From positions 80,711 through 144,710 of the forward strand of contig JAEYWK010000111.1 of the NCBI GenBank assembly GCA_023431345.1: DNA of 64,000 bases, written 5' to 3'. This DNA comes from Pseudomonadota bacterium. Lineage in GTDB: Bacteria > Myxococcota_A > Polyangia > Polyangiales > Polyangiaceae. A model generated the notes under the pieces. It saw nothing but the letters and a program-made list of their open reading frames with translations. It was not told the origin of the DNA and made no database searches. The translations under genes and the position numbers were made by a program. Shown here piece by piece: positions 27,470 through 36,240 of this stretch; the first letter of the stretch is position 1, and the number at the start of each line of letters is the position of its first letter.

Positions 27470-30004
27470 TCAGGCGCCCAGGTGATCCAAGAGGAAAACA
27501 GGGCGGCGCTCGGCGCGAGAGCGGGCAAGATCGACGCGGCCGCGCACCGCATACTCGGTGATCTCGTCGCCCGCGAGCAGGGCCTGAGAGACGCGCCAGT
27601 AGTCGGGCTCGACCTCTACCGTCAGGTGCTCGGGGCTGCGCGCGCGCTGATCGAGCTGAATGTGCGGGTTATCGTCATAGAACGGCTTGATGCGGCGCTG
27701 CAGATCGGCGGGCGTGAGCTCGAGCTCTCCCGGCTCGGCCAGGTCCGAGATCGTCTCGTAGTCGCCGTACTCGATGGCGCGCAGAATGCCGAACATCAGG
27801 TTGCGGATCAGCGCGGTAAAGCGGCGCGTATCCGTCGTGATATCCGAGCTTTGGGCCTCGCTGGGAGCCTCTTCTTGCACGGCGGGGCGATATTGCGGAT
27901 CGCGCAGGCGCTCCCACTCGTCGAGCAGGCTCGAATCCACGCCCCGGATCAGCGTACCGAGGTGCAAGATGATGTCGTCGACCTGCTCGGTGCGCGACAG
28001 CTCGGGGATCGTCTGATTGAGGGTCTTGTACACCTCGCTCAGGTAGCGAAGCAGGAGCCCCTCCGAGCGCGACAGGCCGTATTCTTTGATGTAGCCGCTG
28101 AAAGACTGCAGGCTCTCGACCATCTCTCGCGCCACCGATTTGGGCTTGAGCACCTCGCGAGCTACCCAAGGATGATCCTTCGAAAAGGCCTCGAAGGCGC
28201 CGTAGAGGAACTCGGCGTTCGGCTTGGGGTGCTCGATCTTTTCGAGCTCGGCCATGCGCTCGTCGTACTCCACGCCCGCCGCCTTGAGCTCGGCTACTTT
28301 CTCGCCCTTGAGCTTGTCGACCTGCTGCCGCAGCACGACCTCCGGATCCTCACACACCGACTCGACCAACGTGAGCACGTCGAGCGCGTAGCTCGGGCTC
28401 TCGCGATCCAGGCGCTCGACGGCGTCGACCACGAACAAGCCGAGCGCCTGCAGCAGCGAGAAATTTTCTTGTAGCTCGTCGTTGAGGCGGATGCCTCCGC
28501 CTTCGCTCGCGCGGCGCAGCTCGATCACGCCTGCTTGCCACAGTGAACGCAGCAAGAGAAGCGCTTCTTGCTTGTGCTGCCGCTTGCGCGCAGGGCTCTC
28601 CAAGCTGTCTTTCACCAATTGTTTCATGGCCTTGCAGCCACCTTCGGAGCGCCCCAGCACGGCCAACAGCATACCGTGCGACACCTGAAAGCGAGAGGTG
28701 AGCGGCTCGGGCGCGGACACGACGAGCTTCTCGAACACCGCCTTGTCCCAGTGCACGTAGCCCCACTCGGGTGGCTTTTTGCGTACGAATTTCTTGCGAC
28801 CCTGCGCGGCGGACTTGGCTTCGAGCCGCAGGTTCTCTACCGCGTGCTCGGGCGCGAGCGCCACCACGTACCCTTGCGTGTCGAAGCCCTTGCGGCCCGC
28901 GCGGCCGGCGATCTGATGAAAATCACGGGCGGTCAGGATGCGCACCCTCTCGCCGTCGTACTTGCACAGCTTCGTGAACAGTACGGTGCGGATGGGCACG
29001 TTCACGCCGACGCCGAGCGTGTCCGTGCCGCAGATGATCTTGAGCAAGCCGCGCTGCGCGAGCTTCTCGACCAGCAGCCTGTAGCGCGGGAGCAGGCCTG
29101 CGTGATGCAGCCCGATGCCGTGGCGGATGAGCTTCTGCATGTCCTTACCGTGGGGACTGCGGAAGCTTTCGCCCTTGATCGCCTCGGCGAGCGCGCGCTT
29201 CTCGTCCTTGCTGGCAAAGTCGACCGAGAGCAGGCTTTGCGCGGCTTCGGCGGCGCTGCGCTGCGTGAAGTTGACGACGTAGACAGGGGCGCGGCCCTGC
29301 TCGACGAGCGTTTGCACCGCCTCTTGCAGCAGCTTCTCCTGATATTCGAAGCTGAGCGGGACGGGGCGCTGGGCCGAGCGCACGGTCGTGACGTCGGCGC
29401 CCGTCTTTTCTTTCAGCAGCTGCTCGAACGCGGACACGTCTCCGAGCGTGGCGCTGAGCAAGATGAAGCGACTACGCAGCAGCGTGAGCAGCGGTACCTG
29501 CCAAGCGACGCCGCGCTCTTTGTCCGAGAAGTAATGAAACTCGTCCATCACCACGTAGTCGACGTCGGCGTCTTGCCCCTCCGCGAGCGCGATGTTGGCG
29601 AGAATTTCGGCCGTGCAGCAGATGACGGGAGCGTCACGGTTGACGGTCGCGTCGCCGGTCATCATGCCGACGTTGTCGGGCCCGAGCTCGCGGCACAGGT
29701 CGAAGAACTTCTCGGAGACGAGCGCCTTGATCGGGCACGTGTAGAAAGATCGCCTCCCCTCCGCGACGGCCTTGAAATGGACCGCGGAGGCGATCAGCGA
29801 CTTGCCGGAGCCCGTCGGCGTGTGCACGATGACGTTGTTGTCGGCCATCACCGCCAGCAGCGCCTCCTCTTGGTGCGGATACAGCTCGATGCCGAGCTTC
29901 TCCGCGTAAGAGAGGAATCCGTTCAAGACGGCGTCCGAGTCGGCGCCCGGCGGAGGGAGACAGGCGGAGAGAGGCGCTTCGGCGGTCATCGGCGCCGACC
30001 GCAT
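27470..30004 (-). CDS. Ski2-like DEAD/DEAH-box RNA helicase (DUF3516 type)
   Basis: 844 residues from the ATG at 30004; GTG at 30010 and ATG at 29989 are alternatives. Motif Q region LYPHQEEALLAV, Walker A TPTGSGKS, motif II MDEFHYFSD (DEFH), motif III SAT, motif V GTDTLGVGVNVPI and motif VI QIAGRAGRKG. The remaining C-terminal half matches the layout of bacterial Ski2/Mtr4-like proteins with a DUF3516 tail. Likely RNA unwinding in decay or processing. It is the second non-DEAD RNA helicase in this window, after the SUV3 type. Confidence 0.88.
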   Translation of the reverse strand: MRSAPMTAEAPLSACLPPPGADSDAVLNGFLSYAEKLGIELYPHQEEALLAVMADNNVIVHTPTGSGKSLIASAVHFKAVAEGRRSFYTCPIKALVSEKFFDLCRELGPDNVGMMTGDATVNRDAPVICCTAEILANIALAEGQDADVDYVVMDEFHYFSDKERGVAWQVPLLTLLRSRFILLSATLGDVSAFEQLLKEKTGADVTTVRSAQRPVPLSFEYQEKLLQEAVQTLVEQGRAPVYVVNFTQRSAAEAAQSLLSVDFASKDEKRALAEAIKGESFRSPHGKDMQKLIRHGIGLHHAGLLPRYRLLVEKLAQRGLLKIICGTDTLGVGVNVPIRTVLFTKLCKYDGERVRILTARDFHQIAGRAGRKGFDTQGYVVALAPEHAVENLRLEAKSAAQGRKKFVRKKPPEWGYVHWDKAVFEKLVVSAPEPLTSRFQVSHGMLLAVLGRSEGGCKAMKQLVKDSLESPARKRQHKQEALLLLRSLWQAGVIELRRASEGGGIRLNDELQENFSLLQALGLFVVDAVERLDRESPSYALDVLTLVESVCEDPEVVLRQQVDKLKGEKVAELKAAGVEYDERMAELEKIEHPKPNAEFLYGAFEAFSKDHPWVAREVLKPKSVAREMVESLQSFSGYIKEYGLSRSEGLLLRYLSEVYKTLNQTIPELSRTEQVDDIILHLGTLIRGVDSSLLDEWERLRDPQYRPAVQEEAPSEAQSSDITTDTRRFTALIRNLMFGILRAIEYGDYETISDLAEPGELELTPADLQRRIKPFYDDNPHIQLDQRARSPEHLTVEVEPDYWRVSQALLAGDEITEYAVRGRVDLARSRAERRPVFLLDHLGA

Positions 30005-30082
30005 TGTCACAAGCTTGGGCCGGCGGCTAGAACGCCGGTGACCGTGCCCGTGAACGTGGCGCGCTTCGGGGCGCGGGCGCGC

Positions 30083-30790
30083 TCAAGGACACGGCCCCGA
30101 ACCGCGCGGCGGGGCGCCTTGCGCCAAGTAGGTCGTCAAGGTCGCGGCGTCACCATCATCGAGTGGGGGAGCGCCGTCTGGCGGCATCTCACCGTATTCG
30201 ATCGCGCCTTGCATGGACAGCGCGTACGCCGTGACCGCGTCATAGCTGGTGAGCGACATCGGAGCGAATTTGCTCGGCGGGTCGCCGTGGCAAGTCAGGC
30301 AGCGGGCCGCCAAGATCGCGGCGATGTGGCAGGGCAGCCCGGGCGGCTCTGGCTCGCCCTCTTCGCCTGCGCTGCCGCCGGCTCCGCCTTCGCCGCCTGC
30401 CCCGCCTTCAGCCCGCTCAGAGACCGGCTCGCCGCCCCACGAGCTTTGGCCCGCGCTCACCGAGCCTGCCGCACCGCCGTGTCCGTCGCCGCCCACGCCC
30501 CCGGAGTGCTCCGCAGCGTCGCCCGCGGTAGAGACGGCGCCGGCGCTGCCTCCTTCGGCAGCCGTGACTCCACCGGCGCCGCCGAGTGAGTCGGACCCGC
30601 CGTTCGGTGACTCGAGAGCGCCGCCAGCGCCTCCCGCGCCGCCCTCGACCGTTCCTCGACCTGCCGCGCTGCCGCCAGCGGCTGCTGCGGCGGATCCCTC
30701 GCCGGCAGCACCACCGACGCTCGCGCCGTCATCGTCGGCGCACGAGAAGGCAAGCAGCAGCGCTAGGCTGAACGCAAAGCTACGGATCAT
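30083..30790 (-). CDS. Cytochrome c-like lipoprotein with Gly-rich linker
   Basis: 235 residues from the ATG at 30790, which overlaps the end of the preceding gene by 11 bp. Signal peptide with lipobox LAFSC, a linker of about 130 residues made of Gly/Ala/Ser/Glu, and a small C-terminal domain with one haem-c site, CLTCHG, in the setting CHIAAILAARCLTCHG and a later GEMPP that can supply the Met ligand. This is the small cytochrome c type found at the start of planctomycete and myxobacterial surface proteins. Last gene of the five-gene DUF1501 operon. Probably held at the outer membrane or in the periplasm. Confidence 0.78.
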   Translation of the reverse strand: MIRSFAFSLALLLAFSCADDDGASVGGAAGEGSAAAAAGGSAAGRGTVEGGAGGAGGALESPNGGSDSLGGAGGVTAAEGGSAGAVSTAGDAAEHSGGVGGDGHGGAAGSVSAGQSSWGGEPVSERAEGGAGGEGGAGGSAGEEGEPEPPGLPCHIAAILAARCLTCHGDPPSKFAPMSLTSYDAVTAYALSMQGAIEYGEMPPDGAPPLDDGDAATLTTYLAQGAPPRGSGPCP

Positions 30791-31529
30791 GACCGGGGCA
30801 CCTGGAAGTGATGGGGTTGACGCGCGCGGGAATGGCGCGAAGAAAGGCGACCACGTCGAGCAAGGCTTGGCGAGAGAGCCCGGAATAGATGGGCATCGAA
30901 GCGCACAGCAGCTCTCCTTGCGGATTGATCCCGCCCGCGATGGCGCGGCTAATTTCGCCGTCGGTCCAGCTGCCGATGCCGGTGGCTTCGTCAGGCGTGA
31001 TGTTGGGATAGAAACCCTGCCCGGACAGCTCGCTGCCGTGACACTGGTAGCAATTGTTCGAGACGACCAGCTTGTGGCCACGCGCGGGGTCGCCCGGCAA
31101 CAGCGGCGCTCCCGCGGCTCCTGCGCTGCCGTGGTCAGGGGAGCCCGCTGCGCCGCCCTGCCCGTCATCGGAGCCGCCGGCCGCGCCGGGTTCGCCGCCG
31201 GAAGCCGCGCCGCCTTCGCTCGCCTGACCGGCAGCTCCGCCGGCTGCTTCGGCGCCGCCCGCGGAGCTGCCGCCGCCTTCGTGCCCAGCCGCGCCGGCTT
31301 CGCCGACGCCCGCGCCGCCATCGGCGCCGGGCGCTGGGCTTCGCCCACCTTCACCCGCGCTCGGCGCGGCTGGAGCCGGTTGCTCTCCAGCGCCGCCGCT
31401 GCTCGCGCGCGAGCCGTTCGACACCAAGTCGTCACGGCGACCTTCATCGCGGTCGCCGTAAACGATGGCGGTGCAGCCGGCCGCGAGGCAACCGGCTAGC
31501 ACCAACACGGGAGAGAGCAGCTTGCTCAC
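30780..31529 (-). CDS. Cytochrome c lipoprotein with Gly-rich linker
   Basis: 249 residues from a GTG start at 31529 that overlaps the FG-GAP gene stop (GTGA). Lipobox LAAGC, then about 100 residues of Gly/Ala-rich linker, then a class-I cytochrome c domain: a haem site CYQCHG, NITPDEATGIGSWTD and a C-terminal LLDVVAFLRAIP helix. The pattern NITPD...GIG.WTD is that of cytochromes partnered with alcohol and gluconate dehydrogenases. A close relative lies at 39953-40621. Transfers electrons on the periplasmic or surface side; its donor is unknown. Confidence 0.85.
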   Translation of the reverse strand: MSKLLSPVLVLAGCLAAGCTAIVYGDRDEGRRDDLVSNGSRASSGGAGEQPAPAAPSAGEGGRSPAPGADGGAGVGEAGAAGHEGGGSSAGGAEAAGGAAGQASEGGAASGGEPGAAGGSDDGQGGAAGSPDHGSAGAAGAPLLPGDPARGHKLVVSNNCYQCHGSELSGQGFYPNITPDEATGIGSWTDGEISRAIAGGINPQGELLCASMPIYSGLSRQALLDVVAFLRAIPARVNPITSRCPGHDP

Positions 31530-33703
31530 GCTTGGCGGCGCCGCAGGCCCCGCGCGAGGAACAACGCGCCCAGCGCCAGCAGCCCAGCGCCGCGACTCGA
31601 ACCACCCGCGGTCGAGGCGACGCTGCAGCCGCCGTCGTCGTCTCCGCCTGCGCGGGGGGGCTTCGGCGGCTTGCCGCCTTCTCCGCCTGCGCCGCCTTCG
31701 CGCGCCGGCTCACCACCATCGCTGGGAGCGGTCGGCTTACCACCGCTGCCGCTCGTGGCGCCCGTCGACGTCCCGGACGTCGGCTCGGGCTCCGTACCGG
31801 GCTTGCCGCCGGAGGGCTCGGGCTCGGGCTCGGTGCTGGGCATGCCCGCCTCACCCGTCGGAGCTCCGGCCTCGCCCGCCGCGGCTCCAGCGCCCGCTTC
31901 GCCGCCAGCGCCCGCTTCGCCGCCAGCGCCGCCAGCGCCGCCTTCACCGCCACCGGGATCGGGCGCGGGGCGCGGCACTACGAACACCGCTACCGGCGTC
32001 GCAAAGCCCTTGTTGCCGACCCGATCCGTGGCCTGGGGCGTCAGCGTCAACGTCGTGTAGGCGGCCTGCGCGGGGATTTCCGCTCGAAACAGGTCCCCGC
32101 CGATGAACTTGGCCTTCACCTTGCCGCTGACTTTGCTGCCGAGGTAGACGACCGACACGTCCTTCACCATCTCACCGGTCTCACTCGTGACCGCGTCGGT
32201 GACGGCCAGGTGCATCACGATTTTTTCGCCGGAGTAGGCGACAGGGGTCTGCACCTTGCGAAACCGTGGGGGCCGGGTGTCTTTTGCGGACGGGGCGATG
32301 CCACGGTAGAGCCGGTCGACGTAAGAGCCGTTGCCCTCACCCTGCCCGGTGAACACGTCGAAGATGCCGTCGCCGTCGAAGTCGGCCGCCTCGATGCCGA
32401 GGGTGTTGTCGCGAACCGCGGGGAAGCCGTCCGGCTCGGCGTTGAACTTGCCGGTCCCGTCGGCGATCAGGAGCTTCTCGCGCTGACCGGTCAAGCTCGC
32501 CACGAGCAGGTCGTAGTGACCGTCGTTGTTCACGTCCACGCACTTCACGGCGTTGTCGTCGGAGCCGGTCTCACCGAAGATGCGAGCGCGTGTTTCGTCT
32601 TTGAAGACGCCGCTACCGTCGTTGACCAAGACCTGTGTGTAGTTACTGCTGCCTCCGACAGGCCGGAGTCCGGCGTTGTCGAGCAGCAGGTCGAGATCGC
32701 CATCGTTGTCGAAGTCGCAAACCTCTTGGTTGTAGACGTACGGACCGCGCTTCATCGGGTAATTCGAGATGGTCAGCGGCTGTCCTCCGTCGGGGTCGCT
32801 CACCTGATGGACCTTGCCGTTACCATCGGTGAAGTGCGCCGTGCCGTCGTTGATCAAGATGCGGCTGATGCCGTTGCGCATGTTGACCAAGATATCGAGG
32901 TCGAAGTCGCCGTCGATGTCGGCGAAGTCCACGTCGATGGCGCGCGTGCCCCAATACGGCGACCCCATGCTGCTCGAGAACGGGATGCGCGGGGGGAAGC
33001 GGTCCGTCGGGCTCCAGAACTCCGGATCTTCTTGCACTGCGACGGGCGTGAACTTGCCCGTTCCGTCGTTGAGGTAGAGCGTGAGAAACACCGGCGTCCG
33101 ATCCTGAGCGGTGGCCCAATCGGTCGTGACCAAGTCCACGTCGCCATCGCCGTCGAGATCACCGAGGTGAAAGCCGGGGGTGTTGGATTTGAGGCCCGGC
33201 GGCAGGAGGTCTGCCGCCCGGTCTTCGAAGACGCCCGGCGACACCTGGACCCACAGTTTGTCGAAGTCGATGCCGTAGCCGCCGGGCTGATACATGTCCA
33301 AATCGCCGTCACCGTCGATGTCGGCGATGCCGACCTGGCGCAGCCGAGAGCGCGCGCCACCGAACATCGAGTCGGTCACGTCGGTGAAGTTGCCCTGCCC
33401 ATCGTTCAAGTACACGACGGACGGCTCGAGGCCCGTCACGCCGTTGGTGGCGTCCGGCGTGTAGTAGTTGCCGCCGTTGGCCAAGATGATGTCGAGGAAG
33501 CCGTCGCCGTTGATGTCCGAGCTGGTCGCCCAGCTCGTGTAGCAGCCGACCTTGGTGTCCGCGCACGCCTGGGCGGGCAGCTTGGTCGTGGTGACGTCCT
33601 CGAAGTAGGGCGCCGCCAGCGCGCCCTTGGACGCCAAAAACCCGACCGAAAGAGCGAGGGCTCCGTGCACTGTCCTACGAAGCAAAGATTTCTTTTCAAC
33701 CAT
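31526..33703 (-). CDS. FG-GAP/VCBS beta-propeller surface protein with MYXO-CTERM-type tail
   Basis: 725 residues from the ATG at 33703 (MVEKKSLLRR), with GGAAGG about 12 bases upstream. After a signal peptide cut near ALAAP come seven repeats with a calcium-binding DxDxDGxxD core (for example DINGDGFLD, DIDGDGDLD, DLDGDGDVD, DFDNDGDLD, DVNNDGHYD), the integrin-alpha-like beta-propeller. A beta-rich domain, a Gly/Glu/Pro linker and a C-terminal GGCSVAS, membrane helix and GLRRR tail follow, as in MYXO-CTERM proteins sorted to the surface. Its place between the cytochrome genes suggests that it scaffolds them (inference). Confidence 0.88.
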   Translation of the reverse strand: MVEKKSLLRRTVHGALALSVGFLASKGALAAPYFEDVTTTKLPAQACADTKVGCYTSWATSSDINGDGFLDIILANGGNYYTPDATNGVTGLEPSVVYLNDGQGNFTDVTDSMFGGARSRLRQVGIADIDGDGDLDMYQPGGYGIDFDKLWVQVSPGVFEDRAADLLPPGLKSNTPGFHLGDLDGDGDVDLVTTDWATAQDRTPVFLTLYLNDGTGKFTPVAVQEDPEFWSPTDRFPPRIPFSSSMGSPYWGTRAIDVDFADIDGDFDLDILVNMRNGISRILINDGTAHFTDGNGKVHQVSDPDGGQPLTISNYPMKRGPYVYNQEVCDFDNDGDLDLLLDNAGLRPVGGSSNYTQVLVNDGSGVFKDETRARIFGETGSDDNAVKCVDVNNDGHYDLLVASLTGQREKLLIADGTGKFNAEPDGFPAVRDNTLGIEAADFDGDGIFDVFTGQGEGNGSYVDRLYRGIAPSAKDTRPPRFRKVQTPVAYSGEKIVMHLAVTDAVTSETGEMVKDVSVVYLGSKVSGKVKAKFIGGDLFRAEIPAQAAYTTLTLTPQATDRVGNKGFATPVAVFVVPRPAPDPGGGEGGAGGAGGEAGAGGEAGAGAAAGEAGAPTGEAGMPSTEPEPEPSGGKPGTEPEPTSGTSTGATSGSGGKPTAPSDGGEPAREGGAGGEGGKPPKPPRAGGDDDGGCSVASTAGGSSRGAGLLALGALFLARGLRRRQA

Positions 33704-33741
33704 GACTTTCGACCTTCCAGAAGAAACCGAGGCTTCGGTGC

Positions 33742-36240
33742 TCACGGCACGCTCGCGGCGTTGACGGTGAGCGGCTCGGAGCCGTTGCAGGTGACGCTCA
33801 GCCCATCGGGCAACGTGACCGCCTCGAGCGCGGTGCACAGATGCTCGTACTGAGCGACGGCAGGGGTGAGCAACGGAACGTCGCTGCTGTCCGGGGGCGC
33901 GATACCGACCGTGAGCGCTTGCGGGCTCGCGATCATGACGCCGCAGGCGCGCCGTACGGCCACGTCGGCATCGGGCAGCGTGCTGGCGTCAGCGTCGAGG
34001 CTGGCACCCAGGATGGCCTCCAGGGCTGCCTGCTCCGCCTCGCTGATCACGGTCGTGCCGAAGATGCGATCTTTGAGCACGTCCACCACGTCGCGGACGG
34101 TCGCCGCACCGGGCGTCTTCACCCGCCGCACGAGCACGTCGATAACGTCTTGAGCGAGGTGATTCGGCACCAGCTTGTCGCAGCGCCCGAAGCGATCTTC
34201 CCAGCCCATGCGGGCCTGGAAGTCGAAGCCGCGGAAGCCGACCTCGGTGTTCTTGGTGAAATACCCGGTTTCTTGCTGGAACTGCTTCTCGAAGGTACCG
34301 CTGTTGATGCCGTTCACGGTCACCGCGTTCTCGCCGTAGCCCGACACGGTCGGGAACATCGAGCCGTGCGATGACAGACGCCAGCCCAGCGAAGCGTATG
34401 CGCTGCGCGCCGCGGTGCGGCCGCCGAGCATGACCGCTCCGTCAGCGACGTTGTTACCACGCTTGATCTCGCTCTCCTCGGCCGTCACCCAAGGATCGAA
34501 GATCCGCGGTAGCGAGTAGGGGTTCTCCCAGCAGCCGGAGTCAGGGGCAGCCAAGTTCACGAACGGACTCGCGAAGATTTCTTCCAGCAGGGCCCGGTTC
34601 GAGTAGCCCGACGCGATGAAGGTGTCGGTCAGGTGCTGCAGCATGTCGCGCGCAGCGGCGTTGCGCGGGTAGTAGGTCTGGATGGTCAGGCCCGTGCCGG
34701 TGATCTCCTTCCACACCTTCTCGACGATGTTCATCGAGGTGAGGTAAGCAAAAGCCTTGTCGGGGTCCGCCACCTCCAGCGTGCTCGGGTCGGCGCCCAA
34801 GCCTTCACGCTTGAGCTTCGCGAAGCCTGCCTGCAGCGAGGCCTGCATTTCCCACATCGAGCTGCGCAGCCCGGTGATGTTGCCGAACTTGGTGTCGATG
34901 CCGGCGAGATCGAGCGGGATCTTGTCGTGAGCGGTGAAAATGCCGCAGCTGGCGGCCCAGTTCCAAGGTCGGGCGTTGCGCGTGGCTTGGTAGGTCGACT
35001 CGCACATCCAATCGATGGGCCCCTGACTGCTGGCGGTGCGACAGCGACGGTAGCCGTCGGGGCAAGAATCCGGCTGGAGCGAGCCGTCGGCGACAGCGGC
35101 GTTGTAGTTGTTGCTCCCGACGGCCTCGACCGCGCAGTTCGAGAAGAAGCGCGCGTACTTCAAGGCGCCGTGCATGCGATCGATCGGCTCGCCCACCTCG
35201 TCCGCAGGAACGCCCGTGGAGTAGCCGAACAGCGCCTTCTCGAGCAGCGCGGGGATCGGATAATGCCGGTTGGTCTTGTCGTCGGGCGTCTGCGTGACCG
35301 AGAACTCACTATTATGACACTGCAAGCACACGGTGTCGCGGTTCAGGTAGACAGCGTCGAACCAGGCGCCGAAGTCGCGGCGGCGGCCCACTTCCGACTC
35401 GATTTCGACGCCGTTCGCGCCCGCGTAGGTCTTGGCGAGCATGCTGAACAGGTTGGCTTGGTAGACCGGCGACAGGTCGTCGAGCAGCAGCGAGCCCGCC
35501 ACGATGTCGCCCATCGTCGGCGGCTGGCCGCCGTCTCCAGGGCCGGTGGCGGGGTTATCTCGCACGAATTTGGCGACGTCCGCCGCGTCGTCGAGCCGAA
35601 CCCGCAGGCCGTAGCACGCCGCGTTGTTGTACTCGTCGAAGCGCTGCACGCGCAGGAAATCGCGATAGAGCTCCTCCCAGTTCGAGAGGTAGTCCGGGCT
35701 CTCGAACAGCGCCTGCATCATCACTTTGCGCGAGCGGCGCAGCGGCGCACCCGGAAAGGCGGCAAGCTCGGCCGGGTCCACGCCGTCCATCGCGTCGATC
35801 TCGGCGATCAGGTCCGTGTACATGTTGACCTCGGCCTGGCTGTAGGCGCGGCGCCCGAGCACGCCCTGGATGGCGCGGCGTACGAACGCTTGATCACTGC
35901 CTTGGCACTCGTAGTACGCCTGCGGCAGCGGCTCCTCGCCGCCCTCGCCACCGGCGCCGGCGTCGGTCATCGGCGGCGTGCCAGCCGTGCCGCTGGTGCC
36001 ACCGGTGCCACTGGTGCCGCCCATCGCTGCGGGAGCACCGGCATCTCCGACAGAGGCAGGAGCTCCCGCCTCCGACATCGACGGTTCACCGGCCTGTGAG
36101 CTCGAGCCCGCGCTCGCGGCTGGCTCGCCCGCTTCGCCGCCCGAACCTTGCGGTTGGCCCGGCTTCTTTTCGTCGTCGCCGCAGCCAGCCAGCAGACCGC
36201 CGAGCGCGATGAGTGTGAGCAAAGAGAAAGACGTCTTCAT
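33742..36240 (-). CDS. Large CxxCH lipoprotein, partner of DUF1501 protein
   Basis: 832 residues. Signal peptide with lipobox LLAGC, an 80-residue Gly/Ala/Ser/Thr linker, then a large folded part. One haem-c-type motif CLQCHN occurs near residue 310 (DTVCLQCHNSEF). The helical region beginning FVRRAIQGVLGRRAYS is like the DUF1549/DUF1592-type proteins that planctomycetes and myxobacteria encode next to DUF1501 proteins. The start overlaps the DUF1501 stop (ATGA). Function unknown; a membrane-tethered redox or substrate-binding partner is likely. Codon use is like the neighbours. Confidence 0.7.
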   Translation of the reverse strand: MKTSFSLLTLIALGGLLAGCGDDEKKPGQPQGSGGEAGEPAASAGSSSQAGEPSMSEAGAPASVGDAGAPAAMGGTSGTGGTSGTAGTPPMTDAGAGGEGGEEPLPQAYYECQGSDQAFVRRAIQGVLGRRAYSQAEVNMYTDLIAEIDAMDGVDPAELAAFPGAPLRRSRKVMMQALFESPDYLSNWEELYRDFLRVQRFDEYNNAACYGLRVRLDDAADVAKFVRDNPATGPGDGGQPPTMGDIVAGSLLLDDLSPVYQANLFSMLAKTYAGANGVEIESEVGRRRDFGAWFDAVYLNRDTVCLQCHNSEFSVTQTPDDKTNRHYPIPALLEKALFGYSTGVPADEVGEPIDRMHGALKYARFFSNCAVEAVGSNNYNAAVADGSLQPDSCPDGYRRCRTASSQGPIDWMCESTYQATRNARPWNWAASCGIFTAHDKIPLDLAGIDTKFGNITGLRSSMWEMQASLQAGFAKLKREGLGADPSTLEVADPDKAFAYLTSMNIVEKVWKEITGTGLTIQTYYPRNAAARDMLQHLTDTFIASGYSNRALLEEIFASPFVNLAAPDSGCWENPYSLPRIFDPWVTAEESEIKRGNNVADGAVMLGGRTAARSAYASLGWRLSSHGSMFPTVSGYGENAVTVNGINSGTFEKQFQQETGYFTKNTEVGFRGFDFQARMGWEDRFGRCDKLVPNHLAQDVIDVLVRRVKTPGAATVRDVVDVLKDRIFGTTVISEAEQAALEAILGASLDADASTLPDADVAVRRACGVMIASPQALTVGIAPPDSSDVPLLTPAVAQYEHLCTALEAVTLPDGLSVTCNGSEPLTVNAASVP

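Noticed and set aside
31532..33853. 773-residue plus-strand frame opposite the FG-GAP gene
   Set aside because: It is the antisense shadow of the FG-GAP gene; the minus-strand frame has a signal peptide, calcium motifs and a sorting tail.
34633..36099. 488-residue plus-strand frame
   Set aside because: Antisense shadow of the CxxCH lipoprotein with His/Val/Arg-rich sequence and no motifs.
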